Part shown: positions 1 to 6,701 of the stretch, one piece after another
Position numbering within the stretch: position 1 is the first letter of the stretch
Layout: each line of letters opens with the position of its first letter
Source of the DNA: a virus
IMG/VR virus record: IMGVR_UViG_3300027906_000046
Span: 1 to 42,220 of that record
Strand: one strand, 5' to 3'
Length of the DNA: 42,220 nucleotides
Position numbers and translations under genes: made by a program
The notes under the pieces: generated by a model
Told to the model about the DNA's origin: nothing
Seen by the model: only the letters and a program-made list of their open reading frames with translations
Databases searched by the model: none

Positions 1-650
1 TTTCTAGTTTTAACTCTTAAAGCATCATTACTAGCTTTATTAAATTCTTCTACTTTTACAAATCTACTAGTATTTTTAAAATTAATGCTTTTAATTCCTA
101 TAGTTTTTGCTAATTCTTTTGCTTCTGCTACTTGATGTATATTATGATCAAAAATTAAATAATCCCAATGAGCTTCACCGCCTGCTTCAACAAATGCTGT
201 AACATTTTCAATAATTTTATCCCAGTTACTATTAACACGATATAAATGATTAGTATCTTTAAGACCGTCTACACTAATTGTTATTGAATGCTTTGGCCCA
301 TCTAAGATGTTTGCTAACTTTCTCCACCAGTCTGGTGTTCTAGCACTAGCATTGGTTACAATACCTATTCCTTCAATTCCTGTGCTTTTTACAAATTCTA
401 AACATTCTAAAAAATTATTACTAGCAATACTATCACCATAATTACCACACCAGAAAACATGATTAACGTGTTTAACAACATCAGGCGTTAGTATTCTTTT
501 ATAATCATCTAAAGACATTTCGTCTATAGGCATATAAGGATTTACTTTGCCGTCATCTGTAACTCTAGCACATTGGGGACAAAGTAAATTACATTTACTA
601 GTATGTTCAAAATGTATTTGTGTTATTTCGTTGAGATCAAGATAATTCAT
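1..650 (-). CDS. Radical SAM protein, C-terminal part cut off by window edge
   Basis: The frame opens at an ATG at 650 and runs off the left end of the window, giving about 216 residues. C20, C24 and C27 form the CxxxCxxC motif that binds the radical SAM [4Fe-4S] cluster, preceded by a short N-terminal strand as in typical members. Later segments such as TISVDG and GIVTNAS fit the strands of a radical SAM TIM barrel. The arrangement resembles SPASM/Twitch-type enzymes that modify peptides or sugars, but the C-terminal cysteines that would show this lie outside the window. The ribosome binding site is weak. The substrate is unknown. A bidirectional-looking terminator at 688-719 separates it from the upstream small gene, so it probably has its own promoter near 655-685, which I cannot define. 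Confidence 0.85.
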   Translation of the reverse strand, partial: MNYLDLNEITQIHFEHTSKCNLLCPQCARVTDDGKVNPYMPIDEMSLDDYKRILTPDVVKHVNHVFWCGNYGDSIASNNFLECLEFVKSTGIEGIGIVTNASARTPDWWRKLANILDGPKHSITISVDGLKDTNHLYRVNSNWDKIIENVTAFVEAGGEAHWDYLIFDHNIHQVAEAKELAKTIGIKSINFKNTSRFVKVEEFNKASNDALRVKTR

Positions 651-687
651 TATATATGTACTTATCTTAAAGTGAGAGGGTGGTCAA

Positions 688-719
688 AAAAATAGGCACT
701 ATAAAAAGTGCCTATTTTT
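688..719 (-). terminator. Rho-independent terminator after the 737-1087 gene
   Basis: A perfect 13-bp inverted repeat (688-700 against 707-719) encloses a 6-base loop. Read on the minus strand it is followed by seven T residues, a classic intrinsic terminator. It lies 18 bases past the stop of the small gene upstream. The stem is AT-rich at its base, so it could also act on the plus strand. Confidence 0.9.
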
Positions 720-736
720 AATAGTTTTAAACTATA

Positions 737-1087
737 TTAGGATACAGCCGCCGCTGTTAAGATTCCTAATTTAGTAGCTGTTACTGTAGCACCTGATAAG
801 TCAACTCCGTCAACTGTACCTAAAGCTCTAATAGCCGCCTGCATAGTTGCCGCGTCTAAAGATCCTTCAACAGCGAAAGTTTGCTGTGTGTTAGAATCAA
901 GCATTGGTCCAATCGCTACAATAGTATTAGTATTACCAATTACTTTATGGCTTGACGCTTGAGCGCCTTCTGGGCCAGTTGAAGCATTAGTGGCAACATA
1001 GTCTACTGTAAAGAATGACATATCCGCTCCCATCATCTCTGTATTTGATGACGCTGTAGCAGGATGTGATCTTGTTACTGTTGGCAT
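737..1087 (-). CDS. Small late protein, possible virion component, 116 aa
   Basis: Function not recognised. The 116-residue product is rich in Ala, Thr, Ser, Val and Gly, has no cysteine, no signal peptide and no membrane segment. That composition is common in phage decoration or tail-associated proteins. The ATG at 1087 is preceded by an AAGGAG-like ribosome binding site. A late-type promoter box (GATAAATA) lies about 62 bases upstream and a strong terminator directly downstream, so it is a monocistronic late unit. That arrangement suggests high, independent expression and hence a structural role, which is inference. It is not obviously related in sequence to the neighbouring 97-residue protein, although that gene has the same promoter-gene-terminator layout. 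Confidence 0.7.
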   Translation of the reverse strand: MPTVTRSHPATASSNTEMMGADMSFFTVDYVATNASTGPEGAQASSHKVIGNTNTIVAIGPMLDSNTQQTFAVEGSLDAATMQAAIRALGTVDGVDLSGATVTATKLGILTAAAVS

Positions 1088-1148
1088 AATATTCTCCTTG
1101 AAATTATATTAACCTAAGTAGGTATATTTTAACCTACTTTAATGCTTT

Positions 1149-1156
1149 TATTTATC
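1149..1156 (-). promoter_or_regulatory. T4-type late promoter (GATAAATA)
   Basis: The minus strand reads GATAAATA, matching the NATAAATA late-promoter box used by T4-like phages (T4 itself uses TATAAATA at about -10). It sits about 62 bases upstream of the start at 1087 and just downstream of the terminator of the previous gene, exactly where a new transcript is needed. Confidence 0.6.
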
Positions 1157-1161
1157 ATAAA

Positions 1162-1183
1162 GAAAGGGCCCGTAGGCCCTTTC
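1162..1183 (-). terminator. Rho-independent terminator after the 1209-1502 gene
   Basis: A 9-bp GC-rich perfect stem (1162-1170 with 1175-1183) carries a 4-base loop. The minus strand continues as a T-rich stretch after the stem. It lies 26 bases past the stop codon of the upstream gene and immediately before the next late promoter. Confidence 0.88.
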
Positions 1184-1208
1184 CGTAATTGTGTATAACT
1201 TCTAACTA

Positions 1209-1502
1209 TTAGTTAAAGTATGCTACAACAGCCGCCGTAACACCAGTAACTCCACCAAAATTAGAACCTGCCGCCGGAGCCGCACCTTCTGATAATACGT
1301 GAACTACATCTGAAGCACCAGCATTGAAACCACCAGTAGTATCGTCACCGATACCAACGATAGTTGCTGTAAGGCCTATGAAAGCGATACATGAATCAAG
1401 CTCTGCTTGTGTTAAGTTAGATTTAGATAAGCTAGTTAAAGCTACTTCTTTTCCTGCGAACATAACGCCAGCGGCGCCATGTACTCTTGTTAAATCTGCC
1501 AT
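1209..1502 (-). CDS. Small late protein, possible virion component, 97 aa
   Basis: Function not recognised. The product has 97 residues, rich in Ala, Gly, Thr and Val, with one cysteine and no signal peptide or clear membrane segment. The ATG at 1502 has a GGAGACT ribosome binding site seven bases upstream. A perfect T4 late promoter box lies about 44 bases upstream, and a GC-rich terminator follows the stop. The gene is therefore transcribed alone, late in infection, which points to an abundant structural protein such as a head decoration or tail-associated protein. This is inferred from context only. A 82-codon reading frame on the opposite strand is a shadow of this gene. Confidence 0.7.
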   Translation of the reverse strand: MADLTRVHGAAGVMFAGKEVALTSLSKSNLTQAELDSCIAFIGLTATIVGIGDDTTGGFNAGASDVVHVLSEGAAPAAGSNFGGVTGVTAAVVAYFN

Positions 1503-1545
1503 TTTAAGTCTCCTAAATTTTTATTCGCTAGTGCGAACATACAAG

Positions 1546-1553
1546 TATTTATA
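1546..1553 (-). promoter_or_regulatory. T4-type late promoter (TATAAATA)
   Basis: The minus strand carries TATAAATA, a perfect match to the T4 late-promoter consensus, about 44 bases upstream of the ATG at 1502. It lies between the stop at 1582 of the preceding operon and the small gene it serves. Confidence 0.8.
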
Positions 1554-1581
1554 CGATTTTGGAGATTTTTAACTACTAAGA

Positions 1582-2238
1582 TTAATTTTTAATACCGCCT
1601 ATACGGTCTTTTAAACGTGGGTCTCGTATAGCTTTGTATAAGGCCGCTCCTGCTACTGCTCCCCATACAAGTGGATTTTTAGATAATGGGCTCTTAGCTT
1701 GATCCATTCCCAAGCCACCCTTTTTAACTGTTTTAACATACATAGGCGTTAAGTCACTGCCTCTAGCATTGTGATTTAAAGCAAAGCCTAATCTAGTGGC
1801 CGCTACTTTACGCTCATTTGGTAACATTCTAGGCCAGTCAGCAATAATACGTCTCATTTGATTTGTAGTACCACTTCTAACACCTAAGCCTCTTTGAATC
1901 ATTATTAATGCTCTACGATCTGCTTGAGTATCTTTTCTACCATTAACAATGTCCATTAAATATCTTTTTACTTGAGCTTGTGGCGTTTTATCAACACTTG
2001 CTAACAAATTGTGTAAATCTGTTGCTCCTGCTCGTACACCATCAAATCCTGCGAATCTCATAGTGCTTCTAGCATAGGCTTTAGCTTGGGCTGGGTTTTC
2101 ATATTTCATTACTTGTAATCCAAGTAAATGAGAATATAATGTATCACCTAAACGTGCTTGACTGCTAACATTGATCCTTTTAGGATCTTTAAACATTCTA
2201 GCTTCGCCTAATTCTTCTTTTATAAATTCAAATGCCAT
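1582..2238 (-). CDS. Putative packaged head protein, 218 aa
   Basis: No enzyme family recognised. The product is basic, mostly helical in appearance, and ends with a short hydrophobic stretch near residues 190-202. Its N-terminus (MAFEFIKEELGEAR) resembles the capsid-targeting peptide of T4 internal proteins, which ends at an (I/L)xE cleavage site for the gp21 prohead protease; LGE followed by Ala at residues 10-13 fits. The ATG overlaps the stop of the upstream gene as TAATG, so it is translationally coupled to the ligase-like gene. It is the last gene of a late operon driven from 4359-4366. A role as an internal head protein is inference from the N-terminus and operon. Confidence 0.75.
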   Translation of the reverse strand: MAFEFIKEELGEARMFKDPKRINVSSQARLGDTLYSHLLGLQVMKYENPAQAKAYARSTMRFAGFDGVRAGATDLHNLLASVDKTPQAQVKRYLMDIVNGRKDTQADRRALIMIQRGLGVRSGTTNQMRRIIADWPRMLPNERKVAATRLGFALNHNARGSDLTPMYVKTVKKGGLGMDQAKSPLSKNPLVWGAVAGAALYKAIRDPRLKDRIGGIKN

Positions 2239-3503
2239 TATTTGCTCCAGCTCTTTGCTTGATTGAAGTTTGCTTGGTTAAACTCTAATCTATCATTAAG
2301 TTTTACAGCACCACCTTCAATACCAAATGCTACAAAGCCTTCAGGATTTGTAACTTTATATCCTGAGTCTGTTTTTAAGAACGTACCTACGTTCTGTTCT
2401 ATTAATTCTAATTTCTTTAACAGTTTTAATTTAAGTTGTATAACTTGTTTATATACGGCCATAACTGCTAGTAAGTTATTTAAGTTATCATCTACAAATT
2501 GTTCTAACTGTAAATTACGTTCAATTCTTTTTTGTGCCGCAGGTCCTTCTGGTCCACTTTTAAGTCCTTCAATTTCTTTGTCCATTCTCTCTTTAAAGTA
2601 TACTACAAAGTCTTTAACAAATGCTGTTGGATCACCTATACTTTGTCCTGCTGTAATTTTTTTATTAATAAATGGTTTAACCCATTTAGCTAAATCAGGT
2701 TGCTGTAAAAATGAATTAAATCTTTCTTTATCTACTTTACCAAGTGTATTTTTACTTTGTCCTAATGCTTGTACTATTGTTTGGTTTTCACCTTTTGTTA
2801 ATGTTGCTTTACCACTAACGTCTTTATAATAAGCATCATCTACCCAAACACTAGGTACTTTCTTTAAATTGTTTACACTAGCACCAAATTCAGCTTTCAT
2901 ATCAGATAACGTTTCACCTGAGTATGTTGTATGAAAAACAACACCAATTTTTGCTTGTCTAATTGTTTTACCAATCTCGCTGTCTATTGGAACAGCATAG
3001 GTAATAGTATTAGGTGTAAATGTTATACAGGCTTCGCCATTAATATTTGATTCTTCTATTGAATCAGTAGTAAACATCATATCACCTTGTAATACTTTTT
3101 GAATTCCTAATTTACTTAATTCTGATAATGCTATTTTAAGTTTAGCATTTAATCCTTCCCCAGGATACCACTTGTCAATATCAGCATTAGTTTTGGCCGC
3201 CTTTTGTTCATTCTTACCAAATACTGCTTTAGTACCTACAAAAAACTTACCATCTACTGGATCTGTACCAACAAATACTGCTGGAGAACCGTCCCATTTA
3301 ACTGTTACTTGACTTTGTGCTTTACCGCCTGTATAAAGCATACCTCTAAGAGCATCAATATATTTTAGAGATGAAATAGCACCATCGTATCCATTATTTA
3401 AAATTAAATCTTCTAAATGTTCTAAATGTAAATTTTTGTTAGGATCGGACGCTTCTAGTAATGTTTGCCATGTACGAGGCTTGAGTACTTCTGTTATTAA
3501 CAT
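2238..3503 (-). CDS. Nucleotidyltransferase/ligase-like phage protein with putative capsid-targeting N-terminus
   Basis: The 421-residue protein carries a KWDG tetrapeptide at 69-72, matching motif I (KxDG, the adenylated lysine) of ATP-dependent DNA/RNA ligases and capping enzymes. FFVGTK follows at 87-92, GDMMF at 140-144 resembles motif III, EGFVAFG at 388-394 resembles motif IV, and AVKLNDR at 399-405 resembles motif V. A long helical insert of about 240 residues separates motifs III and IV, which is unusual. I recall similar proteins in marine T4-like phages annotated only as conserved or DUF proteins. The first residues (MLITEV, then TLLEAS at 14-19) contain (I/L)xE sites like those cut by the T4 prohead protease. 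It lies in a late operon with other probable head proteins. Ligase activity and packaging are both inference. Confidence 0.8.
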   Translation of the reverse strand: MLITEVLKPRTWQTLLEASDPNKNLHLEHLEDLILNNGYDGAISSLKYIDALRGMLYTGGKAQSQVTVKWDGSPAVFVGTDPVDGKFFVGTKAVFGKNEQKAAKTNADIDKWYPGEGLNAKLKIALSELSKLGIQKVLQGDMMFTTDSIEESNINGEACITFTPNTITYAVPIDSEIGKTIRQAKIGVVFHTTYSGETLSDMKAEFGASVNNLKKVPSVWVDDAYYKDVSGKATLTKGENQTIVQALGQSKNTLGKVDKERFNSFLQQPDLAKWVKPFINKKITAGQSIGDPTAFVKDFVVYFKERMDKEIEGLKSGPEGPAAQKRIERNLQLEQFVDDNLNNLLAVMAVYKQVIQLKLKLLKKLELIEQNVGTFLKTDSGYKVTNPEGFVAFGIEGGAVKLNDRLEFNQANFNQAKSWSK

Positions 3504-3504
3504 T

Positions 3505-4101
3505 TTATTTCCCTAATTCTGCGGATATTTGTTTACTTGCCATTCTACCAGTTTTTAAATTTATCCATTGAGCACCAGCCCACTCATATGGAGCACCGTC
3601 TGATGCTTTTTTAAGTGTACCTTTTGCTATGTTTGAACCCTGGTTTTGTGCCGCAGATGGATCTGGGTCTCCTTGAGGAGCAGGCATATTTTCTTGTACT
3701 TCTTTAGAAATTTCACTAGGTAGTTTATCTTGTACTTGTTCAATGTAAGATTGCATTTCTACTGATGACTTAGGCTTTAACATAATAGCTATTACTATTC
3801 TTAAAATAGCATTGGCGCCTTTTTTATCTGTATCAACACCAAACTCTGTTGATGCTTTTTTATATGATATTTTAGCTGAACTTGAACCATAAAATCTGTC
3901 AATCCATGCTTGTAATAAGCCAGCTGGATTTGATTTAGCATGATCACTATGTTTTGCTACAACATCTTTCCAGGCTTTATAATGACGTGCTGTCATATCA
4001 ATAACTTCGCCTATTTGGCCACCCTTACCGGATATGCCACCTGATAACTTGTAACTACCTTTACTGTAGCTCTTTACGTTATCAATTTCATTAATCTTCA
4101 T
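3505..4101 (-). CDS. Putative head or structural protein, 198 aa
   Basis: Function not recognised. The protein begins MKINEI, another (I/L)xE N-terminus like the T4 capsid-targeting peptides. It is basic in its first half, has an internal low-complexity Pro/Gln/Asp/Asn segment near residues 141-155, and a C-terminal part with an aromatic WAGAQW motif near 174-179. The ATG lies 11 bases inside the upstream gene with an AGGAAA ribosome binding site. It is second in the four-gene late operon. A role in the prohead or mature virion is likely from context but not shown by any known domain. Confidence 0.7.
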   Translation of the reverse strand: MKINEIDNVKSYSKGSYKLSGGISGKGGQIGEVIDMTARHYKAWKDVVAKHSDHAKSNPAGLLQAWIDRFYGSSSAKISYKKASTEFGVDTDKKGANAILRIVIAIMLKPKSSVEMQSYIEQVQDKLPSEISKEVQENMPAPQGDPDPSAAQNQGSNIAKGTLKKASDGAPYEWAGAQWINLKTGRMASKQISAELGK

Positions 4102-4339
4102 GCTTTAATTTCCTAATTCCTCTAGTGAATTTGACTGGCTCTTGTTTCCTAATGGCCGCTAAAAATCGTTTTTCTAGGTCTACTGCTGTTTCTTCATTGA
4201 AATTTTCTTTTATCATATTGATTAAATTAATCGATGATTGGATTAGGTGAGTTGCTCTACTTTCTACCACGTGTTTACGATCCCTATCGTACGATATAGA
4301 ATCTAATTCTTCTAGTAATGATCTTGTTTTTCTTTTCAT
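4091..4339 (-). CDS. Conserved small phage protein, 82 aa
   Basis: Function not recognised. The 82-residue product is highly charged and predicted all-helical, with an N-terminal basic stretch (MKRKTR) and a C-terminal basic tail. I recall similar short proteins in cyanophage-type T4-like genomes, without a known role. It is the first gene of the late operon 4339 to 1582: a NATAAATA box lies about 20 bases upstream and a GGGAGA ribosome binding site precedes the ATG. Its position ahead of three putative head proteins suggests a virion or assembly role. Confidence 0.75.
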   Translation of the reverse strand: MKRKTRSLLEELDSISYDRDRKHVVESRATHLIQSSINLINMIKENFNEETAVDLEKRFLAAIRKQEPVKFTRGIRKLKHED

Positions 4340-4358
4340 TAGAGTCTCCCTGTAATGT

Positions 4359-4366
4359 TATTTATT
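4359..4366 (-). promoter_or_regulatory. Late promoter (AATAAATA) of the head-protein operon
   Basis: The minus strand reads AATAAATA, matching NATAAATA. It lies about 20 bases before the ATG at 4339 and is the only plausible start for the operon 4339-1582. The region 4340-4461 separates two divergent genes and holds no other feature I can define apart from a ribosome binding site for the plus-strand gene. Confidence 0.65.
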
Positions 4367-4461
4367 GAATTTTCTCCAGTTCTATTAATATCTTGTATAC
4401 AGTTTTTTCGCTAAAATCGTTAAATATAGTATATTAATAGTAATCAGTAGGAGTAAACATT

Positions 4462-5181
4462 ATGAATAGAAGTAGTCATTTCGCTAATTTGGCAGGATTA
4501 GTGTATGAAGAATTCGACGCTAAATTAACAGCTAAACTAAAAAAGGTCGGATATACTAAAGTACAATTTATAAGCAAAGACGGTGCTCAAGTAGTAGTAT
4601 TAACAAACAAAGATGAGCAGGTGTTAGCTTTCAGAGGTACAGAGCCAAAAGAGTTTAATGATATCAAAGCTGACCTAAAAGCATGGAAGAGCAAGTCTAG
4701 AACTGAAGGTAGAGTACATGATGGCTTTTATGATGAAGTTAATAAGGTCTGGAAAGACATAAAAGAGAAATTAAGCACAACAAAACCATTATATATTTGT
4801 GGTCACAGTTTAGGTGGAGCAATGGCAACAATCGCCGCTAGTAGATTACAAAATAAATGTAAAGAATTATACACGTTTGGATCACCTAGAGTTGGTAATA
4901 AAAAATGGGTAGAAAGTGTTAATGTTAAACACTACAGATGGCGTAATAATAACGATCTAGTTACTAAAGTACCTTTATGGATTATGGGTTTTAGACACCA
5001 TGGAGATATGATGTACATTAACCATTACGGTAATTTGAGAAACGGTTTATCTAAATGGCAATTATTTAAAGACTGGGCCAGAGGACATTGGGCGGCCATT
5101 AAAAACTTTGAACTGTTTGACGGTTTAAGAGATCACGGTATGGCTAACTACGTTAAGAATACTGCTAAAATAAACAAATAA
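4462..5181 (+). CDS. Class 3 lipase-like alpha/beta hydrolase
   Basis: The 239-residue product has the nucleophile elbow GHSLGG at 114-119 (Ser116), the FRGTE block at 58-62 and the HDGF block at 86-89, all typical of class 3 (fungal-type) lipases. D165 in the NNDLVTKVP segment and a histidine around 179-188 complete a plausible Ser-Asp-His triad. There is no signal peptide, so it would act in the cytoplasm, or be carried in the virion. An AGGAG ribosome binding site precedes the ATG. It is transcribed alone and divergently from the head-protein operon; a weak TAAATA box near 4420 could serve it. Substrate may be host phospholipids or another ester. Its stop lies one base from the convergent GNAT gene. 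Confidence 0.85.
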   Translation: MNRSSHFANLAGLVYEEFDAKLTAKLKKVGYTKVQFISKDGAQVVVLTNKDEQVLAFRGTEPKEFNDIKADLKAWKSKSRTEGRVHDGFYDEVNKVWKDIKEKLSTTKPLYICGHSLGGAMATIAASRLQNKCKELYTFGSPRVGNKKWVESVNVKHYRWRNNNDLVTKVPLWIMGFRHHGDMMYINHYGNLRNGLSKWQLFKDWARGHWAAIKNFELFDGLRDHGMANYVKNTAKINK

Positions 5182-5182
5182 T

Positions 5183-5656
5183 TTAATCTAACTTATACTC
5201 AAAATTTTGAGTTTCATCGTTAATATGAACTTGCTTGGCACCATTTCTAATATGGAAATGTGTTGCCATAGGTGTTAGTGGAGATAATGTAACTAATCTT
5301 TCTACATTATTTTGTTTAGCCCATTCTCCTAATTTTTTAATAATTTCTTTTCCTGCTCCTCTTTTACGAGACCATACAGTATAAGCAATAGCAATTTTAC
5401 CATCTTCTGTTCTACTCATATAATCCATTTCTCTTACTGTATAAGGAACTTCTGGGCAAATAGCTACACAGACAATAGCTTCAATTTCATCTTGAAACTT
5501 TAATCCAAATATTTTTCTACCATGTGTAATTCTAAAACCTAAAGTAAGTTCGGGTCTTACAGGATCCTCTGATACATCAATATCATCTAGTTCAACTAGC
5601 TCGGTCCCTTTAACCCATCTGAAAAAGTCGTCTGTTTTATCTTTAAATATTTTCAA
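5183..5656 (-). CDS. GNAT-family N-acetyltransferase
   Basis: The 157-residue product shows the GNAT fold: motif A near 95-110 has R-K-R-G-A-G-K, matching the (Q/R)xxGx(G/A) pyrophosphate loop for acetyl-CoA, followed by a helix. The later FHIRNGAKQV segment fits motif B, where the family often has a 'Y..GF' type element. The start appears to be TTG at 5656, with a strong GAGAGG ribosome binding site six to seven bases upstream; there is no better ATG. Substrate is unknown; phage GNATs may acetylate proteins or small molecules. It is the last gene of the early minus-strand group that starts at 6604. Confidence 0.8.
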   Translation of the reverse strand: MKIFKDKTDDFFRWVKGTELVELDDIDVSEDPVRPELTLGFRITHGRKIFGLKFQDEIEAIVCVAICPEVPYTVREMDYMSRTEDGKIAIAYTVWSRKRGAGKEIIKKLGEWAKQNNVERLVTLSPLTPMATHFHIRNGAKQVHINDETQNFEYKLD

Positions 5657-5683
5657 TGTAATCCTCTCTTAAATTAATACTTA

Positions 5684-5836
5684 TTAGTACGCCATTATCA
5701 TTAATATTATTATGGCAATAAACAATATTCCAAATATAATCATAACACCTTTAAATAAGTTTCCTATAGCACCAGGAAAGTTTTTAGAGGCGTACATTAA
5801 TACTAAAATTAATAATAAAAAACCTACAAAAGACAT
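5684..5836 (-). CDS. Small membrane protein, 50 aa, two hydrophobic segments
   Basis: A 50-codon frame starts with ATG one base after the stop of the upstream gene (TAA-T-ATG) and ends 27 bases before the GNAT start. Residues 3-15 and 31-49 are strongly hydrophobic, joined by a short charged/polar loop (YASKNFPGAIGNLFKG). It would be a two-pass inner-membrane peptide. The ribosome binding site is weak, so translation is probably coupled to the upstream gene. The composition is far from random for AT-rich DNA because the loop is polar and both flanks are uninterrupted hydrophobic runs. Function unknown. Confidence 0.6.
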   Translation of the reverse strand: MSFVGFLLLILVLMYASKNFPGAIGNLFKGVMIIFGILFIAIIILMIMAY

Positions 5837-5837
5837 A

Positions 5838-6350
5838 TTAATTTAATACCTCAGTAAATTCTTTTTCAAAAGAGTAAGGAAGACCAAGACTAAAACAAAT
5901 ATATCCTTTGTCTTGTTCTTTATCTAAATCCTCACCTTGTAAAATCCATTTAATTGCTGTCTTACGATCACCAGCACCATCTTTAATTGTGTTTAAAATC
6001 TGCCCTTCAAATGCTTTTACTCTAACAGCCTCTTCTTCTGCTTCACGTTTAGCTTCAGCTTCAGCTTGATTCCACCAATAATCTAATTCTTTCTTAAATT
6101 CTTCATCACTCATACCATCCGTATTAGCAACAACCGTACGAGCATAAGATTTAGAAGTTGCTTGTGAAACTGCTTCGTAAAGAGAACATTCGTCTTGATA
6201 ACGATCAAATTGAGCAGGTGTATAAACACCATATTGAGCCCAATGGTCTAAATCTTCTACAACCATACCAATCCAAACATTAGGATTTGATTCCATTTCT
6301 GCTTTATGCTTAGAGTTAATATTTTTGATGTGTGTAGTAAGATCTGACAT
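5838..6350 (-). CDS. Conserved phage protein, acidic, 170 aa
   Basis: Function not recognised. The product is acidic, with a Glu/Ala-rich predicted coiled region near residues 95-115. The start is placed at the ATG at 6350, not the further upstream frame opening at 6389, because GGAG lies ten bases upstream and the preceding gene stops at 6353, two bases before. No membrane segment, signal or catalytic motif is visible. It is the second gene of an early operon driven by the sigma70-type promoter at 6632-6659, so a role in host takeover or early metabolism is possible. Confidence 0.7.
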   Translation of the reverse strand: MSDLTTHIKNINSKHKAEMESNPNVWIGMVVEDLDHWAQYGVYTPAQFDRYQDECSLYEAVSQATSKSYARTVVANTDGMSDEEFKKELDYWWNQAEAEAKREAEEEAVRVKAFEGQILNTIKDGAGDRKTAIKWILQGEDLDKEQDKGYICFSLGLPYSFEKEFTEVLN

Positions 6351-6352
6351 AA

Positions 6353-6604
6353 TTATTTCTCCACTACGTCCATGGCCCACTGATCCCATGGTTCCGTTTT
6401 TGTTGCTTTTAGTAAATTAAAATCTACGGTGAAATTTTTATTCAACACTTCATCTTCCATAACCTCTTTAATAATTCTAAGGTCATCTGTGTCGTCGGTA
6501 TCGATCCATAAAGTTCCGTGTTGCCAAAATATATTAGGAAGTTCCTTATTTTCTTTATGGAACCTCTCTTTAATTTCAACAGTTGAGTGAGTTTCTAATC
6601 CCAT
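6353..6604 (-). CDS. Early phage protein, acidic, 83 aa
   Basis: Function not recognised. The 83-residue product is acidic with Asp/Thr repeats in the middle (TDDTDD) and several tryptophans. It is the first gene behind a strong extended -10 sigma70 promoter, and a good GGAG ribosome binding site lies about nine bases before the ATG. Small acidic first-genes behind strong early promoters are often host-takeover proteins in T4-like phages; that is inference from position only. Confidence 0.7.
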   Translation of the reverse strand: MGLETHSTVEIKERFHKENKELPNIFWQHGTLWIDTDDTDDLRIIKEVMEDEVLNKNFTVDFNLLKATKTEPWDQWAMDVVEK

Positions 6605-6631
6605 TTTTTGCTCCTTTTTAACTATACTTAC

Positions 6632-6659
6632 AGTATAGCATCTTTGGAGATAAAGTCAA
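6632..6659 (-). promoter_or_regulatory. Early sigma70 promoter with extended -10
   Basis: On the minus strand TTGACT (6654-6659) and TATACT (6632-6637) are 16 bases apart, with TGC directly before the -10 box (extended -10). The segment AAAGATGC before the -10 is shared with the promoters at 15548 and, nearly, 11656. It lies about 28 bases upstream of the ATG at 6604. Confidence 0.85.
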
Positions 6660-6701
6660 CCAGAAAAATAGGTAAAAAATACACTACATATAGTGATTTT
6701 T

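Noticed and set aside
2263-2829. 188-codon plus-strand frame opposite the ligase-like gene
   Set aside because: It is the opposite-strand shadow of a gene with clear motifs, with no ribosome binding site and a Ser/Leu/Phe-rich product typical of AT-rich antisense frames.
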